Below, piece after piece: positions 16,435-26,000 of a stretch of DNA of 36,743 nucleotides (positions are counted from its first letter, which is position 1; each line of letters opens with the position of its first letter). The stretch comes from Verrucomicrobiales bacterium. GTDB taxonomy: Bacteria > Verrucomicrobiota > Verrucomicrobiia > Limisphaerales > UBA1096. Both the position numbers and the translations under genes were made by a program. The stretch lies in assembly GCA_002686755.1 (NCBI GenBank), contig NYYJ01000070.1:1-36743 (forward strand), given 5' to 3'. Below the pieces are notes generated by a model. That model was given only the letters and a program-made list of their open reading frames with translations. It did not search any database and was not told where the DNA came from.

Positions 16435-16671
16435 ATGAAAGCCAAGATTGTTATCACCCCCAAGAAGGCCGTGCTCGATCCGCAGGGCAAGACGGTGCAG
16501 GCCGCGCTGGAGCAAATGGGCCACGACGGCGTGAAGGCCGTCCACGTCGGTAAATACCTCGAGATCGAGTTGGAGGGCGATGCCGAGGCGTGGCGGCCGA
16601 AGATCGACGAGGCGTGCCACAAGCTGCTCAGCAACCCGGTGATCGAGGATTACCACTTCACCATTGAGTAG
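16435..16671 (+). CDS. purS: Phosphoribosylformylglycinamidine synthase subunit PurS
   Basis: 78 residues from the ATG at 16435 (just after GCAGGGA). The sequence [21 protein letters not shown] is the standard PurS opening. It is followed by L-E-I-E-L-E-G and N-P-V-I-E-D-Y-H-F. PurS is the small bridging subunit of the three-part FGAM synthase (PurS, PurQ, PurL) of purine synthesis. purQ begins 5 bp later; purL is not in the window. Confidence 0.92.
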   Translation: MKAKIVITPKKAVLDPQGKTVQAALEQMGHDGVKAVHVGKYLEIELEGDAEAWRPKIDEACHKLLSNPVIEDYHFTIE

Positions 16672-16676
16672 GCCCA

Positions 16677-17405
16677 ATGCGCTTCGCTGTTCTTCAGTTT
16701 CCCGGCTCGAATTGCGATCAGGACTGTGTCCACGTGCTCGGCGGCGTACTTGGCCAACAGGCTGACTATCTCTGGCACAAGGAGGAATCGATCGGCGACG
16801 CCGACGCCGTGGTCGTGCCGGGCGGGTTCAGCTACGGCGACTATCTGCGCACCGGCTCGATCGCGCAGTTCAGCCCTGTGATGAACGCCGTGAAGGCGTT
16901 CGCCGATGGCGGCGGGCTGGTCATCGGCATCTGCAACGGGTTCCAGATTTTGTGCGAGAGCGGCCTGTTGCCGGGCGCGCTGGTGCGGAACCGGTCGCTA
17001 CAGTTCCGTTGTGAGCACGTTTACCTGAAGGTATCGACCGCCGATTCGCCGTTTACCCGCGAAGTGCCGGAGGGGAAGCTGCTGCGCGTGCCGATCGCCC
17101 ACGGCGAAGGCTGCTACTTTGCCGACGAGGCGACCTTGGCCGGATTACAGGCGAATGACCAAATTTTGTTCCAATACGCCACCGAGGCCGGGGAGTTGAC
17201 CGATGAGGCCAATCCAAACGGCTCGGTGCGGAACATCGCAGGTATCTGCAACGCAGGCCGGAATGTCTGCGGCATGATGCCCCACCCGGAGCGAGCCAGT
17301 GAAAATATCCTCGGCGGAGAAGACGGCCGGTTGATTTTCGACGGCATGCTCCGCCACCTCGAGACTGCGGCCGGCCTTGGCCAAGCCGCGGTTGCCGAGG
17401 CTTGA
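16677..17405 (+). CDS. purQ: Phosphoribosylformylglycinamidine synthase, glutaminase subunit PurQ
   Basis: 242 residues. This class I glutamine amidotransferase releases ammonia from glutamine for FGAM formation. The nucleophile is Cys86 in G-I-C-N-G-F-Q; the other triad members are His203 and Glu205 in M-M-P-H-P-E-R. The opening F-P-G-S-N-C-D-Q-D and [13 protein letters not shown] are PurQ-specific. It is coupled to purS. Palindrome core 16750-16757 encodes V-L-G-Q near the N-terminus. Core 17377-17384 encodes G-L-G-Q-A in the last ten residues, a tail beyond the conserved family end. Confidence 0.94.
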   Translation: MRFAVLQFPGSNCDQDCVHVLGGVLGQQADYLWHKEESIGDADAVVVPGGFSYGDYLRTGSIAQFSPVMNAVKAFADGGGLVIGICNGFQILCESGLLPGALVRNRSLQFRCEHVYLKVSTADSPFTREVPEGKLLRVPIAHGEGCYFADEATLAGLQANDQILFQYATEAGELTDEANPNGSVRNIAGICNAGRNVCGMMPHPERASENILGGEDGRLIFDGMLRHLETAAGLGQAAVAEA

Positions 17406-17551
17406 TGCTGCGGGTTTTTGGGGGTTGCTTTGGTGGAAAATCGAGGTAGCTTTGCCGTTCAGCGACCTGTGGCATCCCCCTCCCATCCCAGCCATGGGTC
17501 GTAGGCCGTCGGCAAACCTCCACACCCATCCCCTTGCCGGCGGCCGATTTT

Positions 17552-18397
17552 TTATCCCAGCTTGGCCAACGGCAACGCGTCATCGGCCACCGCGTCGATA
17601 TGCCGGTAACCGGGTCGCATCAACCAGGCCCAGACGCCGATGCCAAGCAGCGTGCCGGTGATGGTGTCCCAGATGAAGTGCTGCTTGGTGGTCATCACGC
17701 TGACGCACAGGCCAAGCCAAGCCGGCCAGAGCAGCCAAACCGCCACGGTCCAATTGCGTTGCAGCCACCACCGCGCCAACGCGGAGGCCATGACAAAACT
17801 CTGCGCGATGTGCAGGCACGGCCAGGCGTTGAACGGCTCGTCCAGGGTGTGGAACGCCTTGAACAGGAACTGATAAAGGGGCGTCATCTGCTCCATGTTC
17901 AACTGCCAGCGAAGGTCGATGTCCGCAGGCAGCAAGGCAAAGATTGGGTAGGCGATCCAGCTCGTCACCACCCAGGCCTGAGCCATCACCAGCGACTCGG
18001 CCCGACCGCGGTCGGTTTTTTGCGCTGCAAAAAACGCGCAGTAGTAGCCAAAGAGCGACAGGTAAAACCAGATCGTCCAGTCGATGGCCGGGATTTTGTA
18101 GTCGAGGAATCGGCCCTCGCTGTCGCGGAAGAGTGACTTCGGATCCCACGCCGTCCGCCCGTCCTGCTGCGAAACCTTAAGCGTGTCGCGCTGGGCCACC
18201 GTCTCCGCACTAATCGGCGTGTGTTCCGCCCAGGCCGCCAACCGGTTGATGACGATATACGGGCTGATGAGCAGCAGCACCCAAAAGAGCAGCAATACCG
18301 GGAAGAGCAGCCCGTTGGCCTTGTGGCGCAACCGCCATACCGGCCGCCAGAGGCGCCAGAACCGTGCCCCGAACGGGATGGTCGTATGATCGGCCAC
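17552..18397 (-). CDS. PAP2-superfamily membrane phosphatase/phosphotransferase (Aur1/Ipt-like)
   Basis: 281 residues from GTG at 18397, seven bases after the upstream sulfatase stop. The longer frame starts with a TTG in a palindrome inside that sulfatase. Six or so membrane helices are visible. The PAP2-type catalytic pattern appears as N-A-W-P-C-L-H-I-A-Q-S, then T-T-K-Q-H-F-I-W-D-T-I-T-G; the two histidines and the aspartate fit the family's H and HxxxD. The P-x-L-H-x-A variant is like inositolphosphorylceramide synthase-type members. A lipid head-group transferase or phosphatase is likely; the substrate is unknown. The C-terminus reads P-L-A-K-L-G, where L-A-K is a palindrome core (17562-17569). 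Confidence 0.7.
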   Translation of the reverse strand: MADHTTIPFGARFWRLWRPVWRLRHKANGLLFPVLLLFWVLLLISPYIVINRLAAWAEHTPISAETVAQRDTLKVSQQDGRTAWDPKSLFRDSEGRFLDYKIPAIDWTIWFYLSLFGYYCAFFAAQKTDRGRAESLVMAQAWVVTSWIAYPIFALLPADIDLRWQLNMEQMTPLYQFLFKAFHTLDEPFNAWPCLHIAQSFVMASALARWWLQRNWTVAVWLLWPAWLGLCVSVMTTKQHFIWDTITGTLLGIGVWAWLMRPGYRHIDAVADDALPLAKLG

Positions 18398-18404
18398 TGG
18401 CGGG

Positions 18405-19865
18405 TCAGCGCTTGGCCAAGCGGCCCGGCTCGCGCTGGCCTGTTCCCTTTTGGTTGTGGTCGCCAAGCTCTTCGCGCATCGCTTGGCCAAGCGCCTGCAG
18501 CCTGGCCAACACCTCCGGGTGCTTGTCCTTCACGTCGTTGGTCTCGCCGATGTCCTTCTCCAGGTTGAACAGCGACAGGCCGATCTTGTCCTGGCTGTAT
18601 GCGGTTGGGATGCCGCCGGTGCCGCCCGGCCTGCCTGCCATCGTGCGGTAGCCGTGCGGGAAGTGCAGCTTCCACTTGCCGGAGCGGATGGCCTGCAACT
18701 GCCTGCCATAATAAAAATAATACGCCTCCTGCGGGCTTTGGTCGCTGGTGCCCTTGACGAGATTGATAATGCTTTTACCGTCGATCTTGTGGTTCGGCAG
18801 TTCGGCCCCGATCAACTCCGCGACCGTTGGCAAAATGTCGATCGTCATCGCCGGCGTGCGGCAGACGGTGTCGGCCGGTACGGTTCCGGGCCACCACATG
18901 AGCGTGCTTTCACGGCAACCACCGTCGAACATCGTGCCCTTGCCCTCGCGGAGCGGCGCGGCCGAGCCGGCGTGGTCGCCGTAACTCAGCCACGGGCCGT
19001 TGTCGGAGGTGAAGATGACGAGCGTGTTTTTGTCGAGCTCGTGTTTGCGGAGCGTGTCGAGGATCCGGCCGACGCTCCAGTCGACCTCCATCATCACGTC
19101 ACCGAACAGGCCGGCCCCGCTTTTGCCCTTGAACTTGTCGGAGACATACAGCGGTACGTGCACCATCGAGTGCGGCACGTAGACGAAAAATGAACGCTCC
19201 TTGTTTTGCTCAATGAACGCGACGGCGCGCTCGGTGTATTGCGTGGTGAGCTGCTCCTGGTCTTTGCCGGAAACCTGCGCGTTGATGATTTCGTTCCTGT
19301 CGATGAGCGGCAGGTGCGGCCACCGCTTGAGGCGCTGCTCCATCGGCAGGTGCATCACGCCGGGATGGTACGGCCACATGTCGTTTGAGTACGGCAGGCC
19401 AAAGTAGTCGTCGAACCCGTGCTGCATCGGCAGGAACGGCTTGTGATGGCCGAGGTGCCATTTGCCGTAGATGGCCGTGGCGTAGTTTTTCTGTTTGCAG
19501 ACCTCGGCCAGCGTCATCTCGCTGGCGTTGATGCCATGCTTCGCGCTGGGGCCAAGCGCGCCAAAGATGCCGACGCGCACATTGTAGCAACCGGTGAGCA
19601 AGCCCGCGCGCGAGGCACTACAGACGGCCTGCGTCACGTAAAAGTCGGTGAACTTGCGGCCCTCCTTGGCCATGCGGTCGAGGTGAGGTGTGGGGTATGC
19701 GGTGGCTCCGAATGGGCCGATATCAGCGTAACCCATGTCATCCATGAAAATGACAACGACGTTGGGCGGCCGCTCGGCGGCGGTAATTTGAGTCGGTGAA
19801 ATCAGGCCAAGCGCAACGGCCGCGATCAACCCGCAAAATGATGTAATCCGGATGGCAATGTTCAT
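18405..19865 (-). CDS. Secreted sulfatase (formylglycine-dependent, S1-type)
   Basis: 486 residues. ATG at 19865 begins a signal peptide ([20 protein letters not shown]). The longer frame adds 24 unlikely residues. The metal site is I-F-M-D-D-M-G-Y (Asp42, Asp43). The formylglycine motif is C-S-A-S-R with T-G downstream (Cys82). G-K-W-H-L-G and F-T-S-D-N-G-P-W complete the active site. Such enzymes hydrolyse sulfate esters, often of algal polysaccharides. The final 35 residues carry two perfect palindromes: A-L-G-Q-A (18480-18493) and a C-terminal R-L-A-K-R (18409-18422), the latter directly before the stop. They lie beyond the conserved domain. It is followed at once by the PAP2 gene and preceded by a second sulfatase 68 bp upstream. 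Confidence 0.9.
   Translation of the reverse strand: MNIAIRITSFCGLIAAVALGLISPTQITAAERPPNVVVIFMDDMGYADIGPFGATAYPTPHLDRMAKEGRKFTDFYVTQAVCSASRAGLLTGCYNVRVGIFGALGPSAKHGINASEMTLAEVCKQKNYATAIYGKWHLGHHKPFLPMQHGFDDYFGLPYSNDMWPYHPGVMHLPMEQRLKRWPHLPLIDRNEIINAQVSGKDQEQLTTQYTERAVAFIEQNKERSFFVYVPHSMVHVPLYVSDKFKGKSGAGLFGDVMMEVDWSVGRILDTLRKHELDKNTLVIFTSDNGPWLSYGDHAGSAAPLREGKGTMFDGGCRESTLMWWPGTVPADTVCRTPAMTIDILPTVAELIGAELPNHKIDGKSIINLVKGTSDQSPQEAYYFYYGRQLQAIRSGKWKLHFPHGYRTMAGRPGGTGGIPTAYSQDKIGLSLFNLEKDIGETNDVKDKHPEVLARLQALGQAMREELGDHNQKGTGQREPGRLAKR
18409..18422. repeat. Perfect 14-bp palindrome CGCTTGGCCAAGCG
   Basis: Encodes the C-terminal R-L-A-K-R of a sulfatase, directly before its stop codon. Confidence 0.97.
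18480..18493. repeat. Perfect 14-bp palindrome CGCTTGGCCAAGCG
   Basis: In the same sulfatase tail, 71 bp from the previous copy, read A-L-G-Q-A. Confidence 0.97.
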
Positions 19866-19933
19866 AGGTCGGGCGAACCCTTCCGCAAAACAGGCCGCTT
19901 GGCCAGCCGTTTTCCGCTTTGCCAGCCGCGCGG

Positions 19934-21445
19934 TCATTTGGCCTGTTTACGGTAATATGCCTCGAGGCGTCGGGTCATTTCGGCTTTGTCGGGACGGGGC
20001 CGTTCACGCACCGGCAGTGCTTGACCATCTTCCCGGCTGAACTCGTCGAGTGTACGGAATCTGGGCTCGGTGTCTCCTGTTTCCTGCTGCCACTTGGCCA
20101 AGGTGCGGCGGAAGCGTTTCAGCCGTTTGGCCTGTGCGGGGTCGGCGGCGAGATTCTTCAATTCGAACGGATCGGCTTGGACGTCATACAACTCCTCCCT
20201 GGCCCGCGGTTGAATGAAGGTGTTCTTCTGTGCATCGACAAGTCTGTCCTCCTTACGGAGCCGGATCATTTCACGATAAGCCACTGAGCGCACGACGTCG
20301 GCCGGTGGTGTATTGGGCAGATCATTGTAAAAGTTGCGGATGTACTTGAATCGCCTGTTGCGGACTGCGCGGACGCGATCCTCGTAGTCATGCCAGTTGC
20401 GTTCCGCGAACACGAAGTCGCGAATGCTCTTTTTCGGATTGCGCAGCAGCAGCAGGAAGCTGCGCCCCTCGAAAACCTTCGGTGTCGACAAACCGGCCAG
20501 TTCTAGGAACGTAGGCGCGATGTCGACCGAGCTGACCAGTCTGTTGCAGCGACTGCCGGCGTCAACACCCCCCGGCCAGTGGACGATGAATGGCGTTTTG
20601 ATGCCGCTGTCGTACAGCGTTGTCTTATCACGCGGGAACGGCCGGCCGTTGTCGCTTATGAACAGCACGAACGTGTTATCGACGGCATTCTGTTCTTTGA
20701 GTTCGGCTATGACCGCGCCAACGAAGCGGTCTAGTCGCGTGATCTCATCGTAGTATAGCGCGTAGTCGCGACGCGATTCAAACGTGTCGGCGACGTATGG
20801 TGGGAGGCGAACATCCCCGGGTTTGTGAGGCTGCTCGAGGATACCCTCGTCGTAGTCGCGGTGCGGATCGAGCGCGGCGAGCCACAAGAAAAACGGCTTG
20901 TCCCTTGGCCGGGACTTGAGCAATGGCAACCACTGGTCGCAGCCGCTGCGGGCGTCGCCGACTGCCTTTTGCACAATCTTTCCGGCCTTTGCTGCCTTGC
21001 CGGTGGGCAGTTGAAAGCCGGACACGTCGGCTTCGCGGACTTCGTCAAAGCGATCCTTTACCGCGTCACCGAGATGCCACTTTCCTGCCGCTGCGGTCCA
21101 ATAGCCGGATGCCTTAAGCAACTCGACGAACGTGAGCCGGTCGGCAGGTAACGGCCAGTGTAGCTGCTCGGCGTCGGTCTGGTGAGGGTAGGTGCTGGTG
21201 ATGAGGCTGGCCCGGCTCGGGCTACAGGAGCTAATGGTTAAAAAGGCGTTAGTAAACTGCATACCGCCCTCAGCTAAGCGATCTAGATTGGGTGTGCGGA
21301 CGCCGGGATTGCCGGTGCATCCGAGGTCGTCCCAAGCCAGGTCGTCGGCAATGATCAAAACAATGTTTGGCCGCGAATCTGCTTGGCCAAGTGCTGTCAC
21401 AGTCAAGCAAGCGGATACCAAAGAAAACAGAGAGAATCGGCTCAT
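19934..21445 (-). CDS. Secreted sulfatase (formylglycine-dependent, S1-type)
   Basis: 503 residues. A signal peptide ends around T-A-L-G-Q-A-D-S, so the palindrome core (21383-21390) encodes the residues at the likely cleavage site. The metal site is [10 protein letters not shown] and the formylglycine motif is C-S-P-S-R (Cys74). Later blocks are A-G-K-W-H-L-G and [10 protein letters not shown]. The C-terminal region is heavily basic. It differs clearly from the neighbouring sulfatase, so the two are not a recent duplication. Another core (20094-20101) encodes T-L-A-K-W-Q near the C-terminus. Activation requires a formylglycine-generating enzyme encoded elsewhere. Confidence 0.9.
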   Translation of the reverse strand: MSRFSLFSLVSACLTVTALGQADSRPNIVLIIADDLAWDDLGCTGNPGVRTPNLDRLAEGGMQFTNAFLTISSCSPSRASLITSTYPHQTDAEQLHWPLPADRLTFVELLKASGYWTAAAGKWHLGDAVKDRFDEVREADVSGFQLPTGKAAKAGKIVQKAVGDARSGCDQWLPLLKSRPRDKPFFLWLAALDPHRDYDEGILEQPHKPGDVRLPPYVADTFESRRDYALYYDEITRLDRFVGAVIAELKEQNAVDNTFVLFISDNGRPFPRDKTTLYDSGIKTPFIVHWPGGVDAGSRCNRLVSSVDIAPTFLELAGLSTPKVFEGRSFLLLLRNPKKSIRDFVFAERNWHDYEDRVRAVRNRRFKYIRNFYNDLPNTPPADVVRSVAYREMIRLRKEDRLVDAQKNTFIQPRAREELYDVQADPFELKNLAADPAQAKRLKRFRRTLAKWQQETGDTEPRFRTLDEFSREDGQALPVRERPRPDKAEMTRRLEAYYRKQAK

Positions 21446-21466
21446 TTTGGTGCAGAGGATTGTGAC

Positions 21467-22480
21467 TCAGGCAATGTCCGATCCCGAGTCTTTTCGTTCA
21501 TCATCCAGCTGCGCAAGCAGGTCGCAGAGCGCCGCTAATCGTGGGGTTTCGACCCCAGCGGCTTGCGCCTGGCCAAGCGGCAGGCAAAAGAGCGCGTCCA
21601 GTTCCAACGGCAGACCGCGCTCGAAATCGATCGGTGTCGAGGCACGGTATGCTTTCATGACGCGGGTTCGATTGCGCTGATACTCGCCAAGACTGGGCGA
21701 GAGATTGTGACCAAGCGCGCGGCCCGTGGCGATGACCTCGTTCATTAGTTCCGTGACGAGTTGCTCCCACGGACCGTTGTCGAGCAGGGCGTCCGTAGCG
21801 AGGCAGGGGCCGATGGGCTGCCCGGGGTCGAGTTGCCCGGCGAGCACGGCCTCGAGTCCCGCTGCGCCGACAACGCCGAGTCCGTTGAAAGGAATGTTCC
21901 AGACCAGTTTCTCCCAGTGCGCCCGTTCGAGGTCGGGCGACACATCGACCGGGATGCCGGTGGAGCGGATCAGCGCGGCGACCGCCCCGGCCATCTCATC
22001 CGGCGGGCCGCCGTGGCGGCCGATGACGATCTTGCCGTGGGCGATGTGATGGATGACGCCCGGCTCGACGCGGTTCAGGCAGACAAAGCACATTCCGCCG
22101 AGGATCGGTCGGTCTGGAAATAGGGCCGAAAGCTTAGTCTCGTTGCCCAGCCCGTTTTGCAGCGTCAGCAGGACGGTCTGCTCGCCGACCATCGGCGTCA
22201 GCAGTTCAGCGAGGCGGTGGTTCGCCGTCGACTTGAGCGCGACGACCACGAGGTCGCATGGGCCGATTTCCCCGGGCGATCTGGCGGCCTTTGGATGGGC
22301 ATGAAAATCACCGTCCGCGCTCCGAATATGCACGCCATCGTTGCGAACGGCGTCGTAATCTGAACGAAGCAAAAAATGCACATCGCGGCCAGTTTGGCAC
22401 AAATTTGCCCCGTAAAAGCTGCCCACAGCGCCGCAGCCGACCACGCCGATCTTGTCGAACCTGTCTCCGTTCGTCCCCAT
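21467..22480 (-). CDS. panE: 2-dehydropantoate 2-reductase family protein
   Basis: 337 residues. The Rossmann start is I-G-V-V-G-C-G-A-V-G-S-F-Y-G (about 11-24). The family continues with L-Q-N-G-L-G-N-E, G-M-C-F-V and the catalytic-lysine block H-W-E-K-L-V-W-N-I-P-F-N-G-L. PanE reduces ketopantoate with NADPH in coenzyme A synthesis. Several paralogues in the family act on other ketoacids, so the specific role is tentative. The gene starts 10 bp after the HU terminator hairpin. No promoter is obvious, so transcription may arise inside the HU 3' end or by read-through. A one-mismatch palindrome sits near the 3' end (GCCTGGCCAAGCGG, about 21567-21580), read P-L-G-Q-A. Confidence 0.8.
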   Translation of the reverse strand: MGTNGDRFDKIGVVGCGAVGSFYGANLCQTGRDVHFLLRSDYDAVRNDGVHIRSADGDFHAHPKAARSPGEIGPCDLVVVALKSTANHRLAELLTPMVGEQTVLLTLQNGLGNETKLSALFPDRPILGGMCFVCLNRVEPGVIHHIAHGKIVIGRHGGPPDEMAGAVAALIRSTGIPVDVSPDLERAHWEKLVWNIPFNGLGVVGAAGLEAVLAGQLDPGQPIGPCLATDALLDNGPWEQLVTELMNEVIATGRALGHNLSPSLGEYQRNRTRVMKAYRASTPIDFERGLPLELDALFCLPLGQAQAAGVETPRLAALCDLLAQLDDERKDSGSDIA

Positions 22481-22490
22481 CGATGCACAA

Positions 22491-22522
22491 AAAAAGCGCC
22501 CAGCAAAACGCGGGCGCTTTTT
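22491..22522 (-). terminator. Rho-independent terminator after the HU gene
   Basis: A perfect 11-bp stem (22491-22501 with 22512-22522), whose GC part is GCGCCC/GGGCGC, closes a 10-nt loop. A-runs become a U-tract on the minus-strand transcript. The same structure also ends in a T-run on the plus strand. It lies 18 bp beyond the HU stop and 10 bp before the panE start. Confidence 0.85.
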
Positions 22523-22540
22523 ATTGGAATGAGCTAAACG

Positions 22541-22831
22541 TCAGCTGGCGATGGAGTCCTTCGCGGCCTTGGCCACGGTGAACTTCACCACGCGCTTAGC
22601 GGGGATGTGGATCGTCTCGCCGGTGGCGGGGTTTCGTCCCATGCGAGCTTTCCGGTCAACCAGCTTCAGCTTCCCAACACCCGGGAACGTGAAAGCACCA
22701 GTCGACTTGGTGCTCGAGATGGCCAAGTCAGCCAGGTTGGCCAGTAGGTCGGTGGCCTGTTTCTTCGTGAGACCGTTTGCCTCGGCAACAGCCGCGGCGG
22801 TCTGTGATTTCGTCAATGGTTTGTCTGACAT
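22541..22831 (-). CDS. hup: HU-family DNA-binding protein
   Basis: 96 residues. It has the helical N-terminus (L-T-K-S-Q-T-A-A-A-V-A) and F-P-G-V-G-K-L, then the DNA-binding arm G-R-N-P-A-T-G-E with I-P-A-K-R-V-V-K-F-T. All are diagnostic of the HU/IHF family. HU is a small dimeric nucleoid protein that bends DNA. It is monocistronic: a strong terminator follows, and a 237-bp gap precedes it that contains a perfect 16-bp palindrome. The window's iterated palindrome is absent from this gene. HU versus IHF subtype cannot be settled. Confidence 0.93.
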   Translation of the reverse strand: MSDKPLTKSQTAAAVAEANGLTKKQATDLLANLADLAISSTKSTGAFTFPGVGKLKLVDRKARMGRNPATGETIHIPAKRVVKFTVAKAAKDSIAS

Positions 22832-22870
22832 ATCGTTATTGATGATACGGGTTATTATTACTCCTTGTAG

Positions 22871-22886
22871 CAGTGGTGCACCACTG
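22871..22886. promoter_or_regulatory. 16-bp palindrome upstream of the HU gene, possible operator
   Basis: CAGTGGTGCACCACTG is a perfect palindrome, 39 bp upstream of the HU start. It is unrelated to the iterated CGCTTGGCCAAGCG. It lies just downstream of a candidate -10 hexamer, where a repressor site or 5'-leader hairpin would act. Confidence 0.45.
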
Positions 22887-22893
22887 GCAGTCG

Positions 22894-22922
22894 GTTTTAC
22901 GAGCGGCCTCCGGGCTTCGCAA
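22894..22922 (-). promoter_or_regulatory. Possible HU promoter
   Basis: On the minus strand TTGCGA (22922-22917) and TAAAAC (22899-22894) are 17 bp apart, each matching four of six consensus bases. The predicted start would fall in or beside the 16-bp palindrome. Confidence 0.25.
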
Positions 22923-23068
22923 GCAGAAAAACCAATAAAAATGAACTATTTTTCACCTTGTTTGAGCCCTGTTATTTGACCCGGGGAACCGGTTTGGAGC
23001 TCTCCATCCCCTTGAGTCGGAACAAGCTGTGTAGTGCCTTGGCGACAGTCCGGATCAGCTCAATTAAT

Positions 23069-26000
23069 TTAGCGACTCAAAAAAAGACCGGTTGCCACCC
23101 CACGCTGGCTCACGGCAAGGTCGGGTTGCCCGTCCTCGTTAAAGTCGGCAGCCACCACCGCGCGCTGCTCTCCGTGGAGCATGATGCCGCTTTCAGACGC
23201 AGGCACGGTGGAGAAATTGCCGGTACCATCGCCACGCAGCAACAGACCCCTGCCACTGTCATAACGCGAGTGGCGATCGCGCACACCGAAGTCATTTTGC
23301 GTCAGGAACAAATCAGCCAAGCCATCGCCGTCAAAGTCGTTGGCACACAGGCCATACGCCGGTGAGAACTGGGCGGCATCCAGTAGTGGACGCATCTCAA
23401 ACCGCCCTTTTTTATTTAGGAAAACAGCATTCGAAAGAGTCCGAATTCCGAGCGATTTCATCTCGTGAAACGCCGGGCCGATGATATTTGGGAGAACCGA
23501 GGCGGCGAACACACCATTGTGTGTGATCCTTTCCTGTACCTGCGGGAAGGTTTTTGTGAACACATCCAGTTTGCGGATCGGTTTCCATTGGTTGGTCACC
23601 GTGTCGGCGAATGCCTCGGCAATCTCCATCACGCCATCCCCGTCGGCGTCGCCGTAAAACAACCGGACCGGCTTAGGGTACAACTCGTAGGCCGTGTTGC
23701 GGCCGGCGTTGCTCGCGGCGATGTCGAGCCTGCCATCGCCGTCAAAGTCCGCCAGTGCCACCCCGTGCCACAAACCGGTGTGCTGGGTCAGGCCCCACGG
23801 CTCGCTTGCGTCGATAAACGTGCCCCCCTCATTGAGCAGCAGCATCACGCTGCCCCATTCGCAGGCAAGCACGAGGTCGGGGTCGCCGTCGGCATCGATG
23901 TCGCCGGCGGCGCAACCGCTCACGAGCCCGGCCTTGGCCAAGGGCGAGCCGACGAAGTTGCCGCTTTGGTTGATGAACAGTTGCGATGGAGCTGCGACCG
24001 GAAATTGGCCAAGCGACGAGCCGCCGCCGATGAACAGGTCCATGTCTCCGTCTCCGTCCGCGTCGAGCGCGGCGGCGCAGCTAGGCATGCCGTCGAAGGC
24101 CAGGCGCTTGGCCAAGCGCAGCCGCCCGGTGGCGACGGTGTAGAGCATCGACGGCTCGGAGAGGTGGAGCAGTTGCAGCGCTTGGCCATTGTTGAAAACA
24201 ACCACCCCTGTTCCGCCCACCGGCAGAGAGTTCGGCGACTCGGCGAATCGTCCACGGCCGTCGTTGATTAGGAGCAACAGCCGGGCGTCGAGGGTGTCGG
24301 TGATGATTAAGTCTCGGTCACCGTCACGGTCAATATCTGCGGCAGCCAGGGCCGGCCCGGCTTGGTTCAGGCGGCGCGGCAGCCCGGGCTGGATAGTAAA
24401 ATCATCGTCAAAGGTCGCTAGATGAGCATGCACAATCTGTTCGGTTGAATGAGTGAAAAGTGGCTTTTTTTCGCTTTTTTTTCGCTTTGCTGGCTGGAAA
24501 TCGGACGGTTGGATGTCGTACAGCCGTCCCGGCATGGCGTTGGGCACGGTGGTGCGTGTGCCGTCCCGCCAATCGACCTCAATGGTGAACATTTTGCCAG
24601 CTTGGGCGGCGAAGGTACGCTGCGCTTGGTCGCCGCTAACGTATCGGCCGCCGCTCATGATTTCCTGCGACTGGGGCGCTTGGCCAAGAGTGCCGATGAT
24701 CCGGATGCGGCTACCGGTGCCTTCGGTGTTTTTGCCGGGGCCGGAAAGGCGGATGGCGACCCGGGGCGCGGCGGCATTGTTTCGATAAAGCAGCGCCGGC
24801 CCTTTGAGGCAGTTGACCACGACGTCGAGATCACCGTCGTTATCGAGGTCCCCGAGCGCCATGCCGTTTCCGTCATGCGCGTCGTCGAAACCCCACCGGG
24901 CACCGACCTCCTCAAAGCGAAGGTTGCCCAAATTCCGGAAGGCGACGTTAGGCGTGTCGAGCGGGGGAAAGAGAAAGATGGTCTTGCGTTTCTGCGCCAC
25001 CGACAGGTTGCCGAGCCGATTGATGCGGATCTGCGTGTCTAGGTCATCGGTGTCGAATTCGAACCCGTTGGTGACAAGGATGTCCTCCCAGCCGTCGAGA
25101 TCGACATCGAGGAAGATGCTGCTCCACGACCACTCGGTAGCGGCCACGCCGGAGAAGTAGGCAGTCTCCGCGTAGGTGCCGTCCCCGCGGGCCACATACA
25201 GGCAATTGCGCCGGCTCTGCGGCCGGTGCGTGAAGTCGCCCGGTGCAATCTTCGCGCCGGGGACCGTGCCCTGCTGCGTGAGCCGCCGCTCATGGCTGCG
25301 GCTGAGCATCTCGACCACGAAAAAGTCGTCGTGGCCGTCACGATTGATGTCTGCAAAATCCACACCCATCGAAGAATAGCTGAGCTGCCGGAGCGACAGC
25401 GGGGAAATCTCGCGGAAGTTCCCGGTGCCATCATTGATCCAGCATCGATCCTCGGTGAATCCGTCGTTGGCGATGTACAAATCGGGGGCGCGATCGCCGT
25501 TCATGTCGCGGAAAATCACACTCAAGCCCTGGCCGCGATACGGCCCGGCAAGCAGCCTGCCGTCGTGTGTCCGGAACCTGTCATCTGTCCAATCCAGTCG
25601 CGAAAACCGGCCGTTTCCGTCGTTCAGGTAGAACTCATCCGGCTCGCCGTATTCAAACATCTGGTTGTCAATGAGCTTGATCCGGCTCGCGTACCGACCC
25701 CGGACCGTGAGCGTTCCATTGGTGCGGACAATGTCGAGTTTCCCGCCGTCCTTGAGCACCGACTTGGCACCGTAGTTGGCAATGTAAAGGTCGAGGTCGC
25801 TGTCGCCGTCGATGTCGGCGAGGGCGATTGAACTGCTTCCGTAGCGCGTGCCGATCCCGGCGTTGACGGTGGCGTCCGTGAACGCGCCGCGGCCGTCGTT
25901 GCGAAAGAGCCGGTTGGGCTGGCCCATCGCCGTGACCAGTAGGTCGAGGTCGTGATCGCCGTCCACATCGGCAAACACCGCCCCGGTGGAGAACTGCCCC

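Noticed and set aside
17406-17551. Convergent gap between purQ and the PAP2 gene
   Set aside because: Searched for a terminator, tRNA or small gene; found no stable stem with a T-run and no credible ORF.
17552-22480. Two sulfatases as a recent tandem duplication
   Set aside because: They differ in active-site context (C-S-A-S-R versus C-S-P-S-R), length and most of the sequence.
22832-23068. Small RNA or tRNA in the 237-bp gap upstream of HU
   Set aside because: No cloverleaf or known RNA family recognised; only the 16-bp palindrome and weak promoter elements stand out.
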